A stretch of 64,000 nucleotides of DNA from Diplolepis rosae. Lineage: Eukaryota; Arthropoda; Insecta; Hymenoptera; Diplolepididae. The notes beneath the pieces are model-generated. The model was not told the origin of the DNA and searched no databases. It saw only the letters and a program-made list of their open reading frames with translations. Below, piece after piece: positions 8,706-23,126 of the stretch. The translations under genes and the position numbers were made by a program. Numbering within the stretch: position 1 is the stretch's first letter; the number at the start of each line of letters is the position of its first letter. Location: contig JAPYXD010000704.1 in the NCBI GenBank assembly GCA_030998225.1, positions 1,054,001 through 1,118,000 on the forward strand, in the 5' to 3' direction.

Positions 8706-11700
8706 ACATGGCCATGTAGACACGACTTTGACTAAAATTCATCTTTTTGCAAACTTTATGGTCTAGTAGGACTGTATGATTTTTGGGCTCTTCAAATATG
8801 TACATATTGATTTTTGGGCTCCAACCCTTAACACCGAAATGCACCCCTACATGGCCATGTAGAGACGACTTTGACTAAAATTCATCTTTTTGCAAAATTT
8901 ATGGTCTGGAAAGACTCTATGATTTTTGGGCTCTCCGAAAATACCCATATCGATTATTGGGCTACAACCCTTAACACCGAAATGCACCCCTACATGGCCA
9001 TGTAGACACGACTTTGACTAAAATTCATCTTTTTGCAAACTTTATGGTCTAGTAGGACTCTATGATTTTTGGGCTCTTCAAATATGTCTATACACATTTT
9101 CGGGCTCCAACCCTTAACACCGAAATGCACCCCTACATGGCCATGTAGACACGACTTTGACTAAAATTCATCTTTTTGCAAACTTTATGGTCTAGTAGGA
9201 CTCTGTGATTTTTGGGCTCTCCGAAAATACCCATATCGATTTTTGGGATCCAACCGTTATCACCGAAATGCACCCCTACATGGCCATGTAGAGACGACTT
9301 TGACTAAAATTCATCTTTTTTAAAACATTATGGTCTAGTAGGACTCTATGATTTTTGGGCTCTCCGAAAATACCCATACCGATTATTGGGCTACAACCCT
9401 TAACACCGAAATGCACCCCCACATGGCCATGTAGACACGACTTTGACTAAAATTCATCTTTTTGCAAACTTTATGGTCTAGTAGGACTGTATGATTTTTG
9501 GGCTCTTCAAATATGTCCATATCGATTTTTGGGCTCCAAATCTTAACACCGAAATGCACCCCTACATGGCCATGTAGAGACGACTTTGACTAAAATTCAT
9601 CTTTTTGCAAAATTTATGGTCTGGAAAGACTCTATGATTTTTGGGCTCTCCGAAAATACCCATATCGATTTTTGGGCTCCAACCCTTAACCACGAAATGC
9701 ACCCCTACATGGCCATGTAGAGACGACTTTGACTAAAATTCATCTTTTTGCAAACTTTATGGTCTGGAAAGACTCTATGATTTTTGGGCTCTCCGAAAAT
9801 ACCCATATCGATTATTGGGCTCCAACCCTTAACATCGAAATGCACCCCTACATGGCCATGTAGAGACGACTTTGACTAAAATTCATCTTTTTTAAAAATT
9901 TATTTTCTAGGAAGACTCTATGATTTTTGGGCTCTCCAAAAATACCCATATCGATTATTGGTCTCCAACCCTTAACACCGAAATGCACCTCTACATGGCC
10001 ATGTAGAGACGACTTTGACTAAAATTCATCTTTTTGCAAAATTTATGGTCTGGAAAGACTCTATGATTTTTGGGCTCTCCGAAAATACCCATATCGATTA
10101 TTGGGCTACAACCCTTAACACCGAAATGCACCCCTACATGGCCATGTAGACACGACTTTGACTAAAATTCATCTTTTTGCAAACTTTATGGTCTAGTAGG
10201 ACTGTATGATTTTTGGGCTCTTCAAATATGTCCATATCGATTTTTGGGCTCCAACCCTTAACACCGAAATGCACCCCTACATGGCCATGTAGAGACGACT
10301 TTGACTAAAATTCATCTTTTTGCAAAATTTATGGTCTGGAAAGACTCTATGATTTTTGGGCTCTCCGAAAATACCCATATCGATTATTGGGCTACAACCC
10401 TTAACACCGAAATGCACCCCTACATGGCCATGTAGACACGACTTTGACTAAAATTCATCTTTTTGCAAACTTTATTTTCTACGAAGACTCTATGATTTTT
10501 GGGCTCTCCAAAAATACCCATATCGATTTTTGGGCTCCAACCCTTAACACCGAAATGCACCTCTACATGGCCATGTAGAGACGACTTTGACTAAAATTCA
10601 TCTTTTTGCAAACTTTATGGTCTGGAAAGACTCTATGATTTTTGGGCTCTCCGAAAATACCCATATCGATTATTGGGCTCCAACCCTTAACACCGAAATG
10701 CACCCCTACATGGCCATGTAGACACGACTTTGACTAAAATTCATCTTTTTGCAAACTTTATGGTCTAGTAGGACTGTATGATTTTTGGGCTCTTCAAATA
10801 TGTCCATATCGATTTTTGGGCTCCAACCCTTAACACCGAAATGCACCCCTACATGGCCATGTAGAGACGACTTTGACTAAAATTCATCTTTTTGCAAAAT
10901 TTATGGTCTGGAAAGACTCTATGATTTTTGGGCTCTCCGAAAATACCCATATCGATTATTGGGCTACAACCCTTAACACCGAAATGCACCCCTACATGGC
11001 CATGTAGACACGACTTTGACTAAAATTCATCTTTTTGCAAACTTTATGGTCTAGTAGGACTCTATGATTTTTGGGCTCTTCAAATATGTCTATACACATT
11101 TTCGGGCTCCAACCCTTAACACCGAAATGCACCCCTACATGGCCATGTAGAGACGACTATCACTAAAATTCATCTTTTTTAAAACATTATGGTACAGGAA
11201 GACTCTATGATTTTTGTGCTCTTCAAATATGTCCATATGGATTTTTGGGCTCCAACCCTTAACCACGAAATGCACCCCTACATGGCCATGTAGAGACGAC
11301 TTTGACTAAAATTCATCTTTTTTAAAAATTTATTTTCTAGGAAGACTCTATGATTTTTGGGCTCTCCAAAAATACCCATATCGATTATTGGTCTCCAACC
11401 CTTAACACCGAAATGCACCTCTACATGGCCAAGTAGAGACGACTTTGACTAAAATTCATCTTTTTGCAAAATTTATGGTCTGGAAAGACTCTATGATTTT
11501 TGGGCTCTCCGAAAATACCCATATCGATTATTGGGCTCCAACCCTTAACACCGAAATGCACCCCTACATGGCCATGTAGACACGACTTTGACTAAAATTC
11601 ATCTTTTTGCAAACTTTATGGTCTAGTAGGACTCTATGATTTTTGGGCTCTCCGAAAATACCCATATCGATTATTGGGCTCCAACCCTTAACACCGAAAT

Positions 11701-11751
11701 GCACCCCTACATGGCCATGTAGACACGACTTTGACTAAAATTCATCTTTTT

Positions 11752-11811
11752 CTCTATACTTTATCTCTATATTTTACTTTTTCTCTATATTTTTCTTTTT
11801 TTCTCTATACA
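11752..11811 (+). repeat. G-free cassette, copy 5
   Basis: Full 60-base form at the standard place in the monomer, 3186 bp after copy 4. Confidence 0.92.
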
Positions 11812-13038
11812 CATTTTCGGGCTCCAACCCTTAACACCGAAATGCACCCCTACATGGCCATGTAGAGACGACTTTGACTAAAATTCATCTTTTTGCAAAA
11901 TTTATGGTCTGGAAAGACTCTATGATTTTTGGGCTCTCCGAAAATACCCATATCGATTATTGGGCTACAACCCTTAACACCGAAATGCACCCCTACATGG
12001 CCATGTAGACACGACTTTGACTAAAATTCATCTTTTTGCAAACTTTATGGTCTAGTAGGACTGTATGATTTTTGGGCTCTTCAAATATGTCCATATCGAT
12101 TTTTGGGCTCCAACCCTTAACACCGAAATGCACCCCTACATGGCCATGTAGAGACGACTTTGACTAAAATTCATCTTTTTGCAAAATTTATGGTCTGGAA
12201 AGACTCTATGATTTTTGGGCTCTCCGAAAATACCCATATCGATTATTGGGCTACAACCCTTAACACCGAAATGCACCCCTACATGGCCATGTAGACACGA
12301 CTTTGACTAAAATTCATCTTTTTGCAAACTTTATGGTCTAGTAGGACTCTATGATTTTTGGGCTCTTCAAATATGTCTATACACATTTTCGGGCTCCAAC
12401 CCTTAACACCGAAATGCACCCCTACATGGCCATGTAGACACGACTTTGACTAAAATTCATCTTTTTGCAAACTTTATGGTCTAGTAGGACTCTGTGATTT
12501 TTGGGCTCTCCGAAAATACCCATATCGATTTTTGGGCTCCAACCCTTAACACCGAAATGCACCCCTACATGGCCATGTAGAGACGACTTTGACTAAAATT
12601 CATCTTTTTTAAAAATTTGTTTTCGACGAAGACTCTATGATTTTTGGGCTCTCCAAAAATACCCATATCGATTATTGGTCTCCAACCCTTAACACCGAAA
12701 TGCACCTCTACATGGCCATGTAGAGACGACTTTGACTAAAATTCATCTTTTTGCAAAATTTATGGTCTGGAAAGACTCGACGATTTTTGGGCTCTCCGAA
12801 AATACCCATATCGATTATTGGGCTACAACCCTTAACACCGAAATGCACCCCTACATGGCCATGTAGACACGACTTTGACTAAAATTCATCTTTTTGCAAA
12901 CTTTATGGTCTAGTAGGACTCTATGATTTTTGGGCTCTCCGAAAATACCCATATCGATTACTGGGCTACATCCCTTAACACCGAAATGCACCCCTACATG
13001 GCCATGTAGACACGACTTTGACTAAAATTCATCTTTTT
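11752..13038 (+). repeat. HOR block 5, 9 monomers (shortest)
   Basis: The block is exactly 1287 bp (9 x 143), the shortest interval between cassettes. It holds cassette, G, T, G, S, a CTCTGTG copy that lacks GGATCC, a K copy with TTTGTTTTCGACG, G, and a copy with ATTACTGGGCTACATCC. The CTCTGTG copy without GGATCC looks like a recombinant between type B and the common right half. Confidence 0.83.
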
Positions 13039-13098
13039 CTCTATACTTTATCTCTATATTTTACTTTTTCTCTATATTTTTCTTTTTTTCTCTATACA
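13039..13098 (+). repeat. G-free cassette, copy 6
   Basis: Full 60-base form, exactly nine monomers after copy 5 and 8475 bp after copy 2, its counterpart in the duplicated block. The following text reads CCAACGCTTAACACC, one base different from its neighbours. Confidence 0.92.
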
Positions 13099-15613
13099 CA
13101 TTTTCGGGCTCCAACGCTTAACACCGAAATGCACCCCTACATGGCCATGTAGAGACGACTTTGACTAAAATTCATCTTTTTGCAAAATTTATGGCCTGGA
13201 AAGACTCTACGATTTTTGGGCTCTCCGAAAATACCCATATCGATTATTGGGCTACAACCCTTAACACCGAAATGCACCCCTACATGGCCATGTAGACACG
13301 ACTTTGACTAAAATTCATCTTTTTGCAAACTTTATGGTCTAGCAGGACTGTATGATTTTCGGGCTCTTCAAATATGTCCATATTGATTATTGGGCTCCAA
13401 CCCTTAACACCGAAATGCACCCCTACATGGCCATGTAGAGACGACTTTGACTAAAATTCATATTTTTTCAAACTTTATGGTGTGGAAAGGCTCTATGATT
13501 TTTGGGCTCTCCGAAAATACCCATATCGATTATTGGGCTACAACCCTTAATACCGAAATGCACCCCTACATGGCCATGTAGACACGACTTTGACTAAAAT
13601 TCATCTTTATGCAAACTTTATGGTCTAGTAGGACTCTATGATTTTTGGGCTCTTCAAATATGTCTATACACATTTTCGGGCTCCAACCCTTAACACCGAA
13701 ATGCACCCCTACATGGCCATGTAGACACGACTTTGACTAAAATTCATCTTTTTGCAAACTTTATGGTCTAGTAGGACTCTGTGATTTTTGGGCTCTCCGA
13801 AAATACCCATATCGATTTTTGGGATCCAACCGTTATCACCGAAATGCACCCCTACATGGCCATGTAGAGACGACTTTGACTAAAATTCATCTTTTTGCAA
13901 ACTTTATGGTCTAGTAGGACTCTGTGATTTTTGGGCTCTCCTAAAATAACCATAGCGATTATTGGGCTACAACCCTTAAGACAGAAATGCACCCCGACAT
14001 GGCCATGTAGACAAGACTTTGACTAAAATTCATCTTTTTTGAAACTTTATAGTCTAGCAGGACTGTATGATTTTTGGGCTCTTCAAATATGTCCATATTG
14101 ATTTTTGGGCTCCAACCCTTAACACCGAAATGCACCACTACATGGCCATGTAGAGACGACTTTGACTAAAATTCATCTTTTTGCAAAATTTATGGTCTGG
14201 AAAGACTCTATGATTTTTGGGCTCTCCGAAAATACCCATATCGATTATTGGGCTACAACCCTTAACACCGAAATGCACCCCTACATGGCCATGTAGAGAC
14301 GACTATCACTAAAATTCATCTTTTTTAAAAATTTATTTTCTAGGAAGACTCTATGATTTTTGGGCTCTCCAAAAATACCCATATCGATTATTGGTCTCCA
14401 ACCCTTAACACCGAAATGCACCTCTACATGGCCATGTAGAGACGACTTTGACTAAAATTCATCTTTTTGCAAACTTTATGGTCTGGAAAGACTCTATGAT
14501 TTTGGGCTCTCCGAAAATACCCATATTGATTATTGGGCTACAACCCTTAACACCGATATGCACCCCTACATGGCCATGTAGACACGACTTTGACCAAAAA
14601 TTCATCTTTTTGCAAACTTTATGGTCTAGTAGGACTGTATGATTTTTGGGCTCTTCAAATATGTCCATATCGATTTTTGGGCTCCAACCCTTAACACCGA
14701 AATGCACCCCTACATGGCCATGTAGAGACGACTTTGACTAAAATTCATCTTTTTGCAAAATTTATGGTCTGGAAAGACTCTATGATTTTTGGGCTCTCCG
14801 AAAATACCCATATCGATTATTGGGCTACAACCCTTAACACCGAAATGCACCCCTACATGGCCATGTAGACACGACTTTGACTAAAATTCATCTTTTTGCA
14901 AACTTTATGGTCTAGTAGGACTCTATGATTTTTGGGCTCTTCAAATATGTCTATAATCATTTTTGGGCTCCAACCCTTAACACCGAAATGCACCCCTACA
15001 TGGCCATGTAGAGACGACTATCACTAAAATTCATCTTTTTTAAAACATTATGGTACAGGAAGACTCTATGATTTTTGGGCTCTTCAAATATGTCCATATG
15101 GATTTTTGGGCTCCAACCCTTAACCACGAAATGCACCCCTACATGGCCATGTAGAGACGACTTTGACTAAAATTCATCTTTTTTAAAAATTTATTTTCTA
15201 GGAAGACTCTATGATTTTTGGGCTCTCCAAAAATACCCATATCGATTATTGGTCTCCAAACCCTTAACACCGAAATGCACCTCTACATGGCCATGTAGAG
15301 ACGACTTTGACTAAAATTCATCTTTTTGCAAAATTTATGGTCTGGAAAGACTCTACGATTTTTGGGCTCTCCGAAAATACCCATATCGATTATTGGGCTA
15401 CAACCCTTAACACCGAAATGCACCCCTACATGGCCATGTAGACACGACTTTGACTAAAATTCATCTTTTTGCAAACTTTATGGTCTAGTAGGACTCTATG
15501 ATTTTTGGGCTCTCCAAAAATACCCATATCGATTATTGGTCTCCAACCCTTAACACCGAAATGCACCACTACATGGCCATGTAGATACGACTTTGACTAA
15601 AATTCATCTTTTT
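13039..15613 (+). repeat. HOR block 6, 18 monomers, paralogue of block 2
   Basis: The block is 2575 bp (18 x 143 plus 1). Marker variants fall at the same offsets as in block 2: AAAGGCTCTATG, CTTAATACCG, GGATCC (13822 against 5347, 8475 apart) and the K copy with TTTATTTTCTAGG. Private changes include CTCCTAAAATAACC with AAGACAGAAATGCACC near 13940-13990 and TCTATAATCATTTTTGGG near 14951. Confidence 0.83.
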
Positions 15614-15672
15614 CTCTATACTTTATCTCTATATTTTACTTTTTCTCTATATTTTTCTTTTTTCTCTATACA
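15614..15672 (+). repeat. G-free cassette, copy 7 (59-base form)
   Basis: One T shorter in the last T run. It lies 8476 bp after copy 3, its counterpart. Confidence 0.92.
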
Positions 15673-17041
15673 CATTTTCGGGCTCCAACCCTTAACACCG
15701 AAATGCACCCCTACATGGCCATGTAGAGACGACTTTGACTAAAATTCATCTTTTTGCAAAATTTATGGTCTGGAAAGACTCTATGATTTTTGGGCTCTCC
15801 GAAAATACCCATATCGATTATTGGGCTACAACCCTTAACACCGAAATGCACCCCTACATGGCCATGTAGACACGACTTTGACTAAAATTCATCTTTTTGC
15901 AAACTTTATGGTCTAGTAGGACTGTATGATTTTTGGGCTCTTCAAATATGTCCATATCGATTTTTGGGCTCCAACCCTTAACACCGAAATGCACCCCTAC
16001 ATGGCCATGTAGAGACGACTTTGACTAAAATTCATCTTTTTGCAAAATTTATGGTCTGGAAAGACTCTATGATTTTTGGGCTCTCCGAAAATACCCATAT
16101 CGATTATTGGGCTACAACCCTTAATACCGAAATGCACCCCTACATGGCCATGTAGACACGACTTTGACTAAAATTCATCTTTTTGCAAACTTTATGGTCT
16201 AGTAGGACTCTATGATTTTTGGGCTCTTCAAATATGTCTATACACATTTTCGGGCTCCAACCCTTAACACCGAAATGCACCCCTACATGGCCATGTAGAC
16301 ACGACTTTGACTAAAATTCATCTTTTTGCAAACTTTATGGTCTAGTAGGACTCTGTGATTTTTGGGCTCTCCGAAAATACCCATATCGATTTTTGGGATC
16401 CAACCGTTATCACCGAAATGCACCCCTACATGGCCATGTAGAGACGACTTTGACTAAAATTCATCTTTTTTAAAACATTATAGTACAGGAAGACTCTATG
16501 ATTTTTGGGCTCTCCGAAAATACCCATACCGATTATTGGGCTACAACCCTTAACACCGAAATGCACCCCCACATGGCCATGTAGACACGACTTTGACTAA
16601 AATTCATCTTTTTGCAAACTTTATGGTCTAGTAGGACTGTATGATTTTTGGGCTCTTCAAATATGTCCATATCGATTTTTGGGCTCCAACCCTTAACACC
16701 GAAATGCACCCCTACATGGCCATGTAGAGACGACTTTGACTAAAATTCATCTTTTTGCAAAATTTATTTTCTAGGAAGAATCTATGATTTTTGGGCTCTC
16801 CAAAAATACCCATATCGAATTTGGGCTCCAAACCTTAACACCGAAATGCACCCCTACATGGCCATGTAGACACGACTTTGACTAAAATTCATCTTTTTGC
16901 AAACTTTATGGTCTAGTAGGACTCTATGATTTTTGGGCTCTCCAAAAATACCCATATCGATTATTGGGCTCCAACCCTTAACACCGAAATGCACCCCTAC
17001 ATGGCCATGTAGACACGACTTTGACTAAAATTCATCTTTTT
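15614..17041 (+). repeat. HOR block 7, 10 monomers, paralogue of block 3
   Basis: The block is 1428 bp, the same length as 7138-8565. It contains GGATCC at 16396, 8475 bp from 7921. The K copy near 16772 reads AGGAAGAATCTATG and then CGAATTTGGGCTCC. A copy with CACCCCCACATGG lies near 16565. Confidence 0.83.
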
Positions 17042-17101
17042 CTCTATACTTTATCTCTATATTTTACTTTTTCTCTATATTTTTCTTTTTTTCTCTATAC
17101 A
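17042..17101 (+). repeat. G-free cassette, copy 8
   Basis: Full 60-base form, 8476 bp after copy 4. It is followed directly by a type T copy. Confidence 0.92.
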
Positions 17102-20100
17102 CATTTTCGGGCTCCAACCCTTAACACCGAAATGCACCCCTACATGGCCATGTAGACACGACTTTGACTAAAATTCATCTTTTTGCAAACTTTATGGTCT
17201 AGTAGGACTGTATGAATTTTGGGCTCTTCAAATATGTCCATATTGATTTTTGGGCTCCAACCCTTAACACCGAAATGCACCCCTACATGGCCATGTAGAG
17301 ACGACTTTGACTAAAATTCATCTTTTTGCAAAATTTATGGTCTGGAAAGACTCTATGATTTTTGGGCTCTCCGAAAATACCCATATCGATTATTGGGCTA
17401 CAACCCTTAATACCGAAATGCACCCCTACATGGCCATGTAGACACGACTTTGACTAAAATTCATCTTTTTGCAAACTTTATGGTCTAGTAGGACTCTATG
17501 ATTTTTGGGCTCTTCAAATATGTCTATACACATTTTCGGGCTCCAACCCTTAACACCGAAATGCACCCCTACATGGCCATGTAGACACGACTTTGACTAA
17601 AATTCATCTTTTTGCAAACTTTATGGTCTAGTAGGACTCTGTGATTTTTGGGCTCTCCGAAAATACCCATATCGATTTTTGGGATCCAACCGTTATCACC
17701 GAAATGCACCCCTACATGGCCATGTAGAGACGACTTTGACTAAAATTCATCTTTTTTAAAACATTATAGTACAGGAAGACTCTATGATTTTTGGGCTCTC
17801 CAAATATGCCCATACCGATTATTGGGCTACAACCCTTAACACCGAAATGCACCCCCACATGGCCATGTAGACACGACTTTGACTAAAATTCATCTTTTTG
17901 CAAACTTTATGGTCTAGTAGGACTGTATGATTTTTGGGCTCTTCAAATATGTCCATATCGATTTCTGGGCTCCAAACCTTAACACCGAAATGCACCCCTG
18001 CATGGCCATGTAGAGACGACTTTGACTAAAATTCATCTTTTTGCAAAATTTATGGTCTAGGAAGACTCTATGATTTTTGTGCTCTCCGAAAATACCCATA
18101 TCGATTTTTGGGCTTCAACCCTTAACCACGAAATGCACCCCTACATGGCCATGTAGAGACGACTTTGACTAAAATTCACCTTTTTACAAACTTTATGGTA
18201 TCGTAGGGCTCTATGATTTTTGGGCTCTCCGAAAATACCCATATCGATTATTGGGCTCCAACCCTTAACATCGAAATGCACCCCTACATGGCCATGTAGA
18301 GACGACTTTGACTAAAATTCATCTTTTTTAAAAATTTATTTTCTAGGAAGACTCTATGATTTTTGGGCTCTCCAAAAATACCCATATCGATTATTGGTCT
18401 CCAACCCTTAACACCGAAATGCACCTCTACATGGCCATGTAGAGACGACTTTGACTAAAATTCATCTTTTTGCAAACTTTATGGTCTGGAAAGACTCTAT
18501 GATTTTGGGCTCTCCGAAAATACCCATATTGATTATTGGGCTACAACCCTTAACACCGATATGCACCCCTACATGGCCATGTAGAAACGACTTTGACTGA
18601 AATTCATCTTTTTGCAAACTTTATGGTCTAGTAGGACTCTATGATTTTTGGGCTCTTCAAATATGTCCATAACGATTTTTGGGTTCCAACCCTTAACACC
18701 GAAATGCACCCCTACATGGCCATGTAGAGACGACTTTGACTAAAATTCATCTTTTTGCAAAATTTATGGTCTGGAAAGACTCTATGATTTTTGGGCTCTC
18801 CGAAAATACCCATATCGATTATTGGGCTACAACCCTTAACACCGAAATGCACCCCTACATGGCCATGTAGAGACGACTTTGACTAAAATTCAACTTTTTG
18901 CAAAATTTATGGTCTAGTAGGACTGCATGATTTTTGGGCCCTTCAAATATGTCCATATTGATTTTTGGGCTCCAACCCTTAACACCGAAATGCACCCCTA
19001 CATGGCCATGTAGACACGACTTTGACTAAAATTCATCTTTTTTAAAACTTTATAGTCTAGAAGGACTGTATGATTTTTGGGCTCTTCAAATATGTCCATA
19101 TTGATTTTTGGGCTCCAACCGTTATCACTGAAATGCACCCCTACATGGCCATGTAGACACGACTTTGACTAAAATATATCTTTTTGCAAACTTTATGGTC
19201 TAGTAGGACTCTATGATTTTTGGGCACTTCAAATATGTCTATACCGATTTTCGGGCTCCAACCCTTAACACCGAAATGCACCCCTACATGGCCATGTAGA
19301 GACGACTTTCACTAAAATTCATCTTTTTTAAAACATTATGGTACAGGAAGACTCTATGATTTTTGGGCTCTTCAAATATGTCCATATGGATTTTTGGGCT
19401 CCAACCCTTAACCACGAAATGCACCCCTACATGGCCATGTAGAGACGACTTTGACTAAAATTCATCTTTTTTAAAAATTTATTTTCTAGGAAGACTCTAT
19501 GATTTTTGGGCTCTCCAAAAATACCCATATCGATTATTTGTCTCCAACCCTTAACACCGAAATGCACCTCTACATGGCCATGTAGAGACGACTTTGACTA
19601 AAATTCATCTTTTTGCAAACTTTATGGTCTGGAAAGACTCTATGATTTTTGGGCTCTCCGAAAATACCCATATCGATTATTGGGCTCCAACCCTTAACAT
19701 CGAAATGCACCCCTACATGGCCATGTAGACACGACTTTGACTAAAATTAATCTTTTTGCAAACTTTATGGTCTAGTAGGACTGTATGATTTTTGCGCTCT
19801 TCAAATATGTCCATATTGATAATTGGGCTCCAACCCTTAACCACGAAATGCACCCCTACATGGCCATGTAGAGACGACTTTGACTAAAATTCATCTTTTT
19901 GCAAAATTTATGGTCTGGAAAGACTCTATGATTTTTGGCTCTCCGAAAATACCCATATCGATTATTGGGCTACAACCCTTAACACCGAAATGCACCCCTA
20001 CATGGCCATGTAGACACGACTTTGACTAAAATTCATCTTTTTGCAAACTTTATGGTCTAGTAGGACTCTATGATTTTTGGGCTCTTCAAATATGTCTATA

Positions 20101-20757
20101 CACATTTTCGGGCTCCAACCCTTAACACCGAAATGCACCCCTACATGGCCATGTAGAGACGACTATCACTAAAATTCATCTTTTTTAAAACATTATGGTA
20201 CAGGAAGACTCTATGATTTTTGGGCTCTTCAAATATGTCCATATGGATTTTTGGGCTCCAACCCTTAACCACGAAATGCACCCCTACATGGCCATGTAGA
20301 GACGACTTTGACTAAAATTCATCTTTTTTAAAAATTTATTTTCTAGGAAGACTCTATGATTTTTGGGCTCTCCAAAAATACCCATATCGATTATTGGTCT
20401 TCAAACCTGAAAACCGAAATGCACCTCTACATGGCCATGTAGAGACGACTTTGACTAAAATTCATCTTTTTGCAAAATTTATGGTCTGGAAAGACTCTAC
20501 GATTTTTGGGCTCTCCGAAAATACCCATATCGATTATTGGGCTACAACCCTTAACACCGAAATGCACCCCTACATGGCCATGTAGACACGACTTTGACTA
20601 AAATTCATCTTTTTGCAAACTTTATGGTCTAGTAGGACTCTATGATTTTTGGGCTCTCCGAAAATACCCATATCGATTATTGGGCTCCAACCCTTAACAC
20701 CGAAATGCACCCCTACATGGCCATGTAGACACGACTTTGACTAAAATTCATCTTTTT
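17042..20757 (+). repeat. HOR block 8, 26 monomers
   Basis: The block is 3716 bp (26 x 143 minus 2). After the cassette the next palindrome is followed directly by ACACG and a type T copy; the type G copy expected there is missing altogether, at the same place where block 4 has a 41-bp remnant. It carries CACCCCCACATGG near 17852 and GTAGAAACGACTTTGACTG near 18581, a variant otherwise typical of the 53.4-64 kb domain. Confidence 0.8.
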
Positions 20758-20817
20758 CTCTATACTTTATCTCTATATTTTACTTTTTCTCTATATTTTT
20801 CTTTTTTTCTCTATACA
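20758..20817 (+). repeat. G-free cassette, copy 9
   Basis: Full 60-base form at the standard place, 26 monomers after copy 8. Confidence 0.92.
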
Positions 20818-23002
20818 CATTTTCGGGCTCCAACCCTTAACACCGAAATGCACCCCTACATGGCCATGTAGAGACGACTTTGACTAAAATTCATCTTTTT
20901 GCAAAATTTATGGTCTGGAAAGACTCTATGATTTTTGGGCTCTCCGAAAATACCCATATCGATTATTGGGCTACACCCTTAATACCGAAATGCACCCCTA
21001 CATGGCCATGTAGACACGACTTTGACCAAAAATTCATCTTTTTGCAAACTTTATGGTCTAGTAGGACTGTATGATTTTTGGGCTCTTCAAATATGTCCAT
21101 ATCGATTTTTGGGCTCCAACCCTTAACACCGAAATGCACCCCTACATGGCCATGTAGAGACGACTTTGACTAAAATTCATCTTTTTGCAAAATTTATGGT
21201 CTGGAAAGACTCTATGATTTTTGGGCTCTCCGAAAATACCCATATCGATTATTGGGCTACAACCCTTAATACCGAAATGCACCCCTACATGGCCATGTAG
21301 ACACGACTTTGACTAAAATTCATCTTTTTGCAAACTTTATGGTCTAGTAGGACTCTATGATTTTTGGGCTCTTCAAATATGTCTATACACATTTTCGGGC
21401 TCCAACCCTTAACACCGAAATGCACCCCTACATGGCCATGTAGACACGACTTTGACTAAAATTCATCTTTTTGCAAACTTTATGGTCTAGTAGGACTCTG
21501 TGATTTTTGGGCTCTCCGAAAATACCCATATCGATTTTTGGGCTCCAACCCTTAACACCGAAATGCACCCCTACATGGCCATGTAGAGACGACTTTGACT
21601 AAAATTCATCTTTTTGCAAACTTTATCGTGTAGTAGGACTCTATGATTTTTGGGCTCTCCGAAAATAACCATATCGATTACTGGGCTACATCCCTTAACA
21701 CCGAAATGCACCCCTACATGGCCATGTAGACACGACTTTGACTAAAATTCATCTTTTTGCAAACTTTATGGTCTAGTAGGACTGTATGATTTTTGGGCTC
21801 TTCAAATATGTCCATATCGATTTTTGGGCTCCAACCCTTAACACCGAAATGCACCCCTACATGGCCATGTAGAGACGACTTTGACTAAAATTCATCTTTT
21901 TGCAAAATTTATGCTCTGGAAAGACTCTATGATTTTTGGCTCTCCGAAAATACCCATATCGATTATTGGGCTACAACCCTTAACACCGAAATGCACCCCT
22001 ACATGGCCATGTAGAGACGACTATCACTAAAATTCATCTTTTTTAAAAATTTATTTTCGAGGAAGACTCTATGATTTTTGGGCTCTCCAAAAATACCCAT
22101 ATCGATTATTGGTCTCCAACCCTTAACACCGAAATGCACCTCTACATGGCCATGTAGAGACGACTTTGACTAAAATTCATCTTTTTGCAAACTTTATGGT
22201 CTGGAAAGACTCTATGATTTTTGGGCTCTCCGAAAATACCCATATTTATTATTGGGCTACCACCATTACCACCGAAATGCACCCCTACATGGCCATGTAG
22301 ACACGACTTTGACTAAAATTCATCTTTTTGCAAACTTTATGGTCTAGTAGGACTGTATGATTTTTGGGCTCTTCAAATATGTCCATATCGATTTTTGGGC
22401 TCCAACCCTTAACACCGAAATGCACCCCTACATGGCCATGTAGAGACGACTTTGACTAAAATTCATCTTTTTGCAAAATTTATGGTCTGGAAAGACTCTA
22501 TGATTTTTGGGCTCTCCGAAAATACCCATATCGATTATTGGGCTACAACCCTTAACACCGAAATGCACCCCTACATGGCCATGTAGACACGACTTTGACT
22601 AAAATTCATCTTTTTGCAAACTTTATGGTCTAGTAGGACTCTATGATTTTTGGGCTCTTCAAATATGTCCATATCGATTTTTGGGTTCCAACCCTTAACA
22701 CCGAAATGCACCCCTACATGGCCATGTAGAGACGACTTTGACTAAAATTCATCTTTTTACAAAACTGTATGGTCTGCAAAGACTCTATGATTTTTGGGCT
22801 CTCCGAAAATACCCATATCGATTATTGGGCTCCAACCCTTAACACCGAAATGCACCCCTACATGGCCATGTAGAGACGACTTTCACTAAAATTCATCTTT
22901 TTTAAAACTTTATGGTCTAGGAAGACTCTATGATTTTTGGGCTCTCCGAAAATACCCATATCGATTTTTGGGCTCCAACCCTTAACACCGAAATGCACCC
23001 CT

Positions 23003-23126
23003 ACATGGCCATGTAGAGACGACTTTGACTAAAATTCATCTTTTTGCAAATTTATCGACTCTATGATTTTTGGGCTCTCCGACCCATATCGATTATTGGG
23101 AACCCTTAACACCGAAATGCACCCCT
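23003..23126 (+). repeat. 124-bp monomer with several small deletions
   Basis: This copy is 19 bases short. The losses are spread over three places: GCAAATTTATCGACTC in the variable half (about ten bases lost), CTCCGACCCATATCG (about five lost) and TATTGGGAACCC (about four lost). The palindrome and its conserved flank are intact. Confidence 0.85.

Larger units (their letters stand above)
8566..11751 (+). repeat. HOR block 4, 22 monomers plus a 41-bp fragment
   Basis: The block is 3186 bp, which equals 22 x 143 plus the 41-bp truncated copy at 8665 minus one T lost from the cassette. It contains types T, G, S, B, a CACCCCCACATGG copy near 9415, two K-like copies and a final S-A-K trio. Confidence 0.82.
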
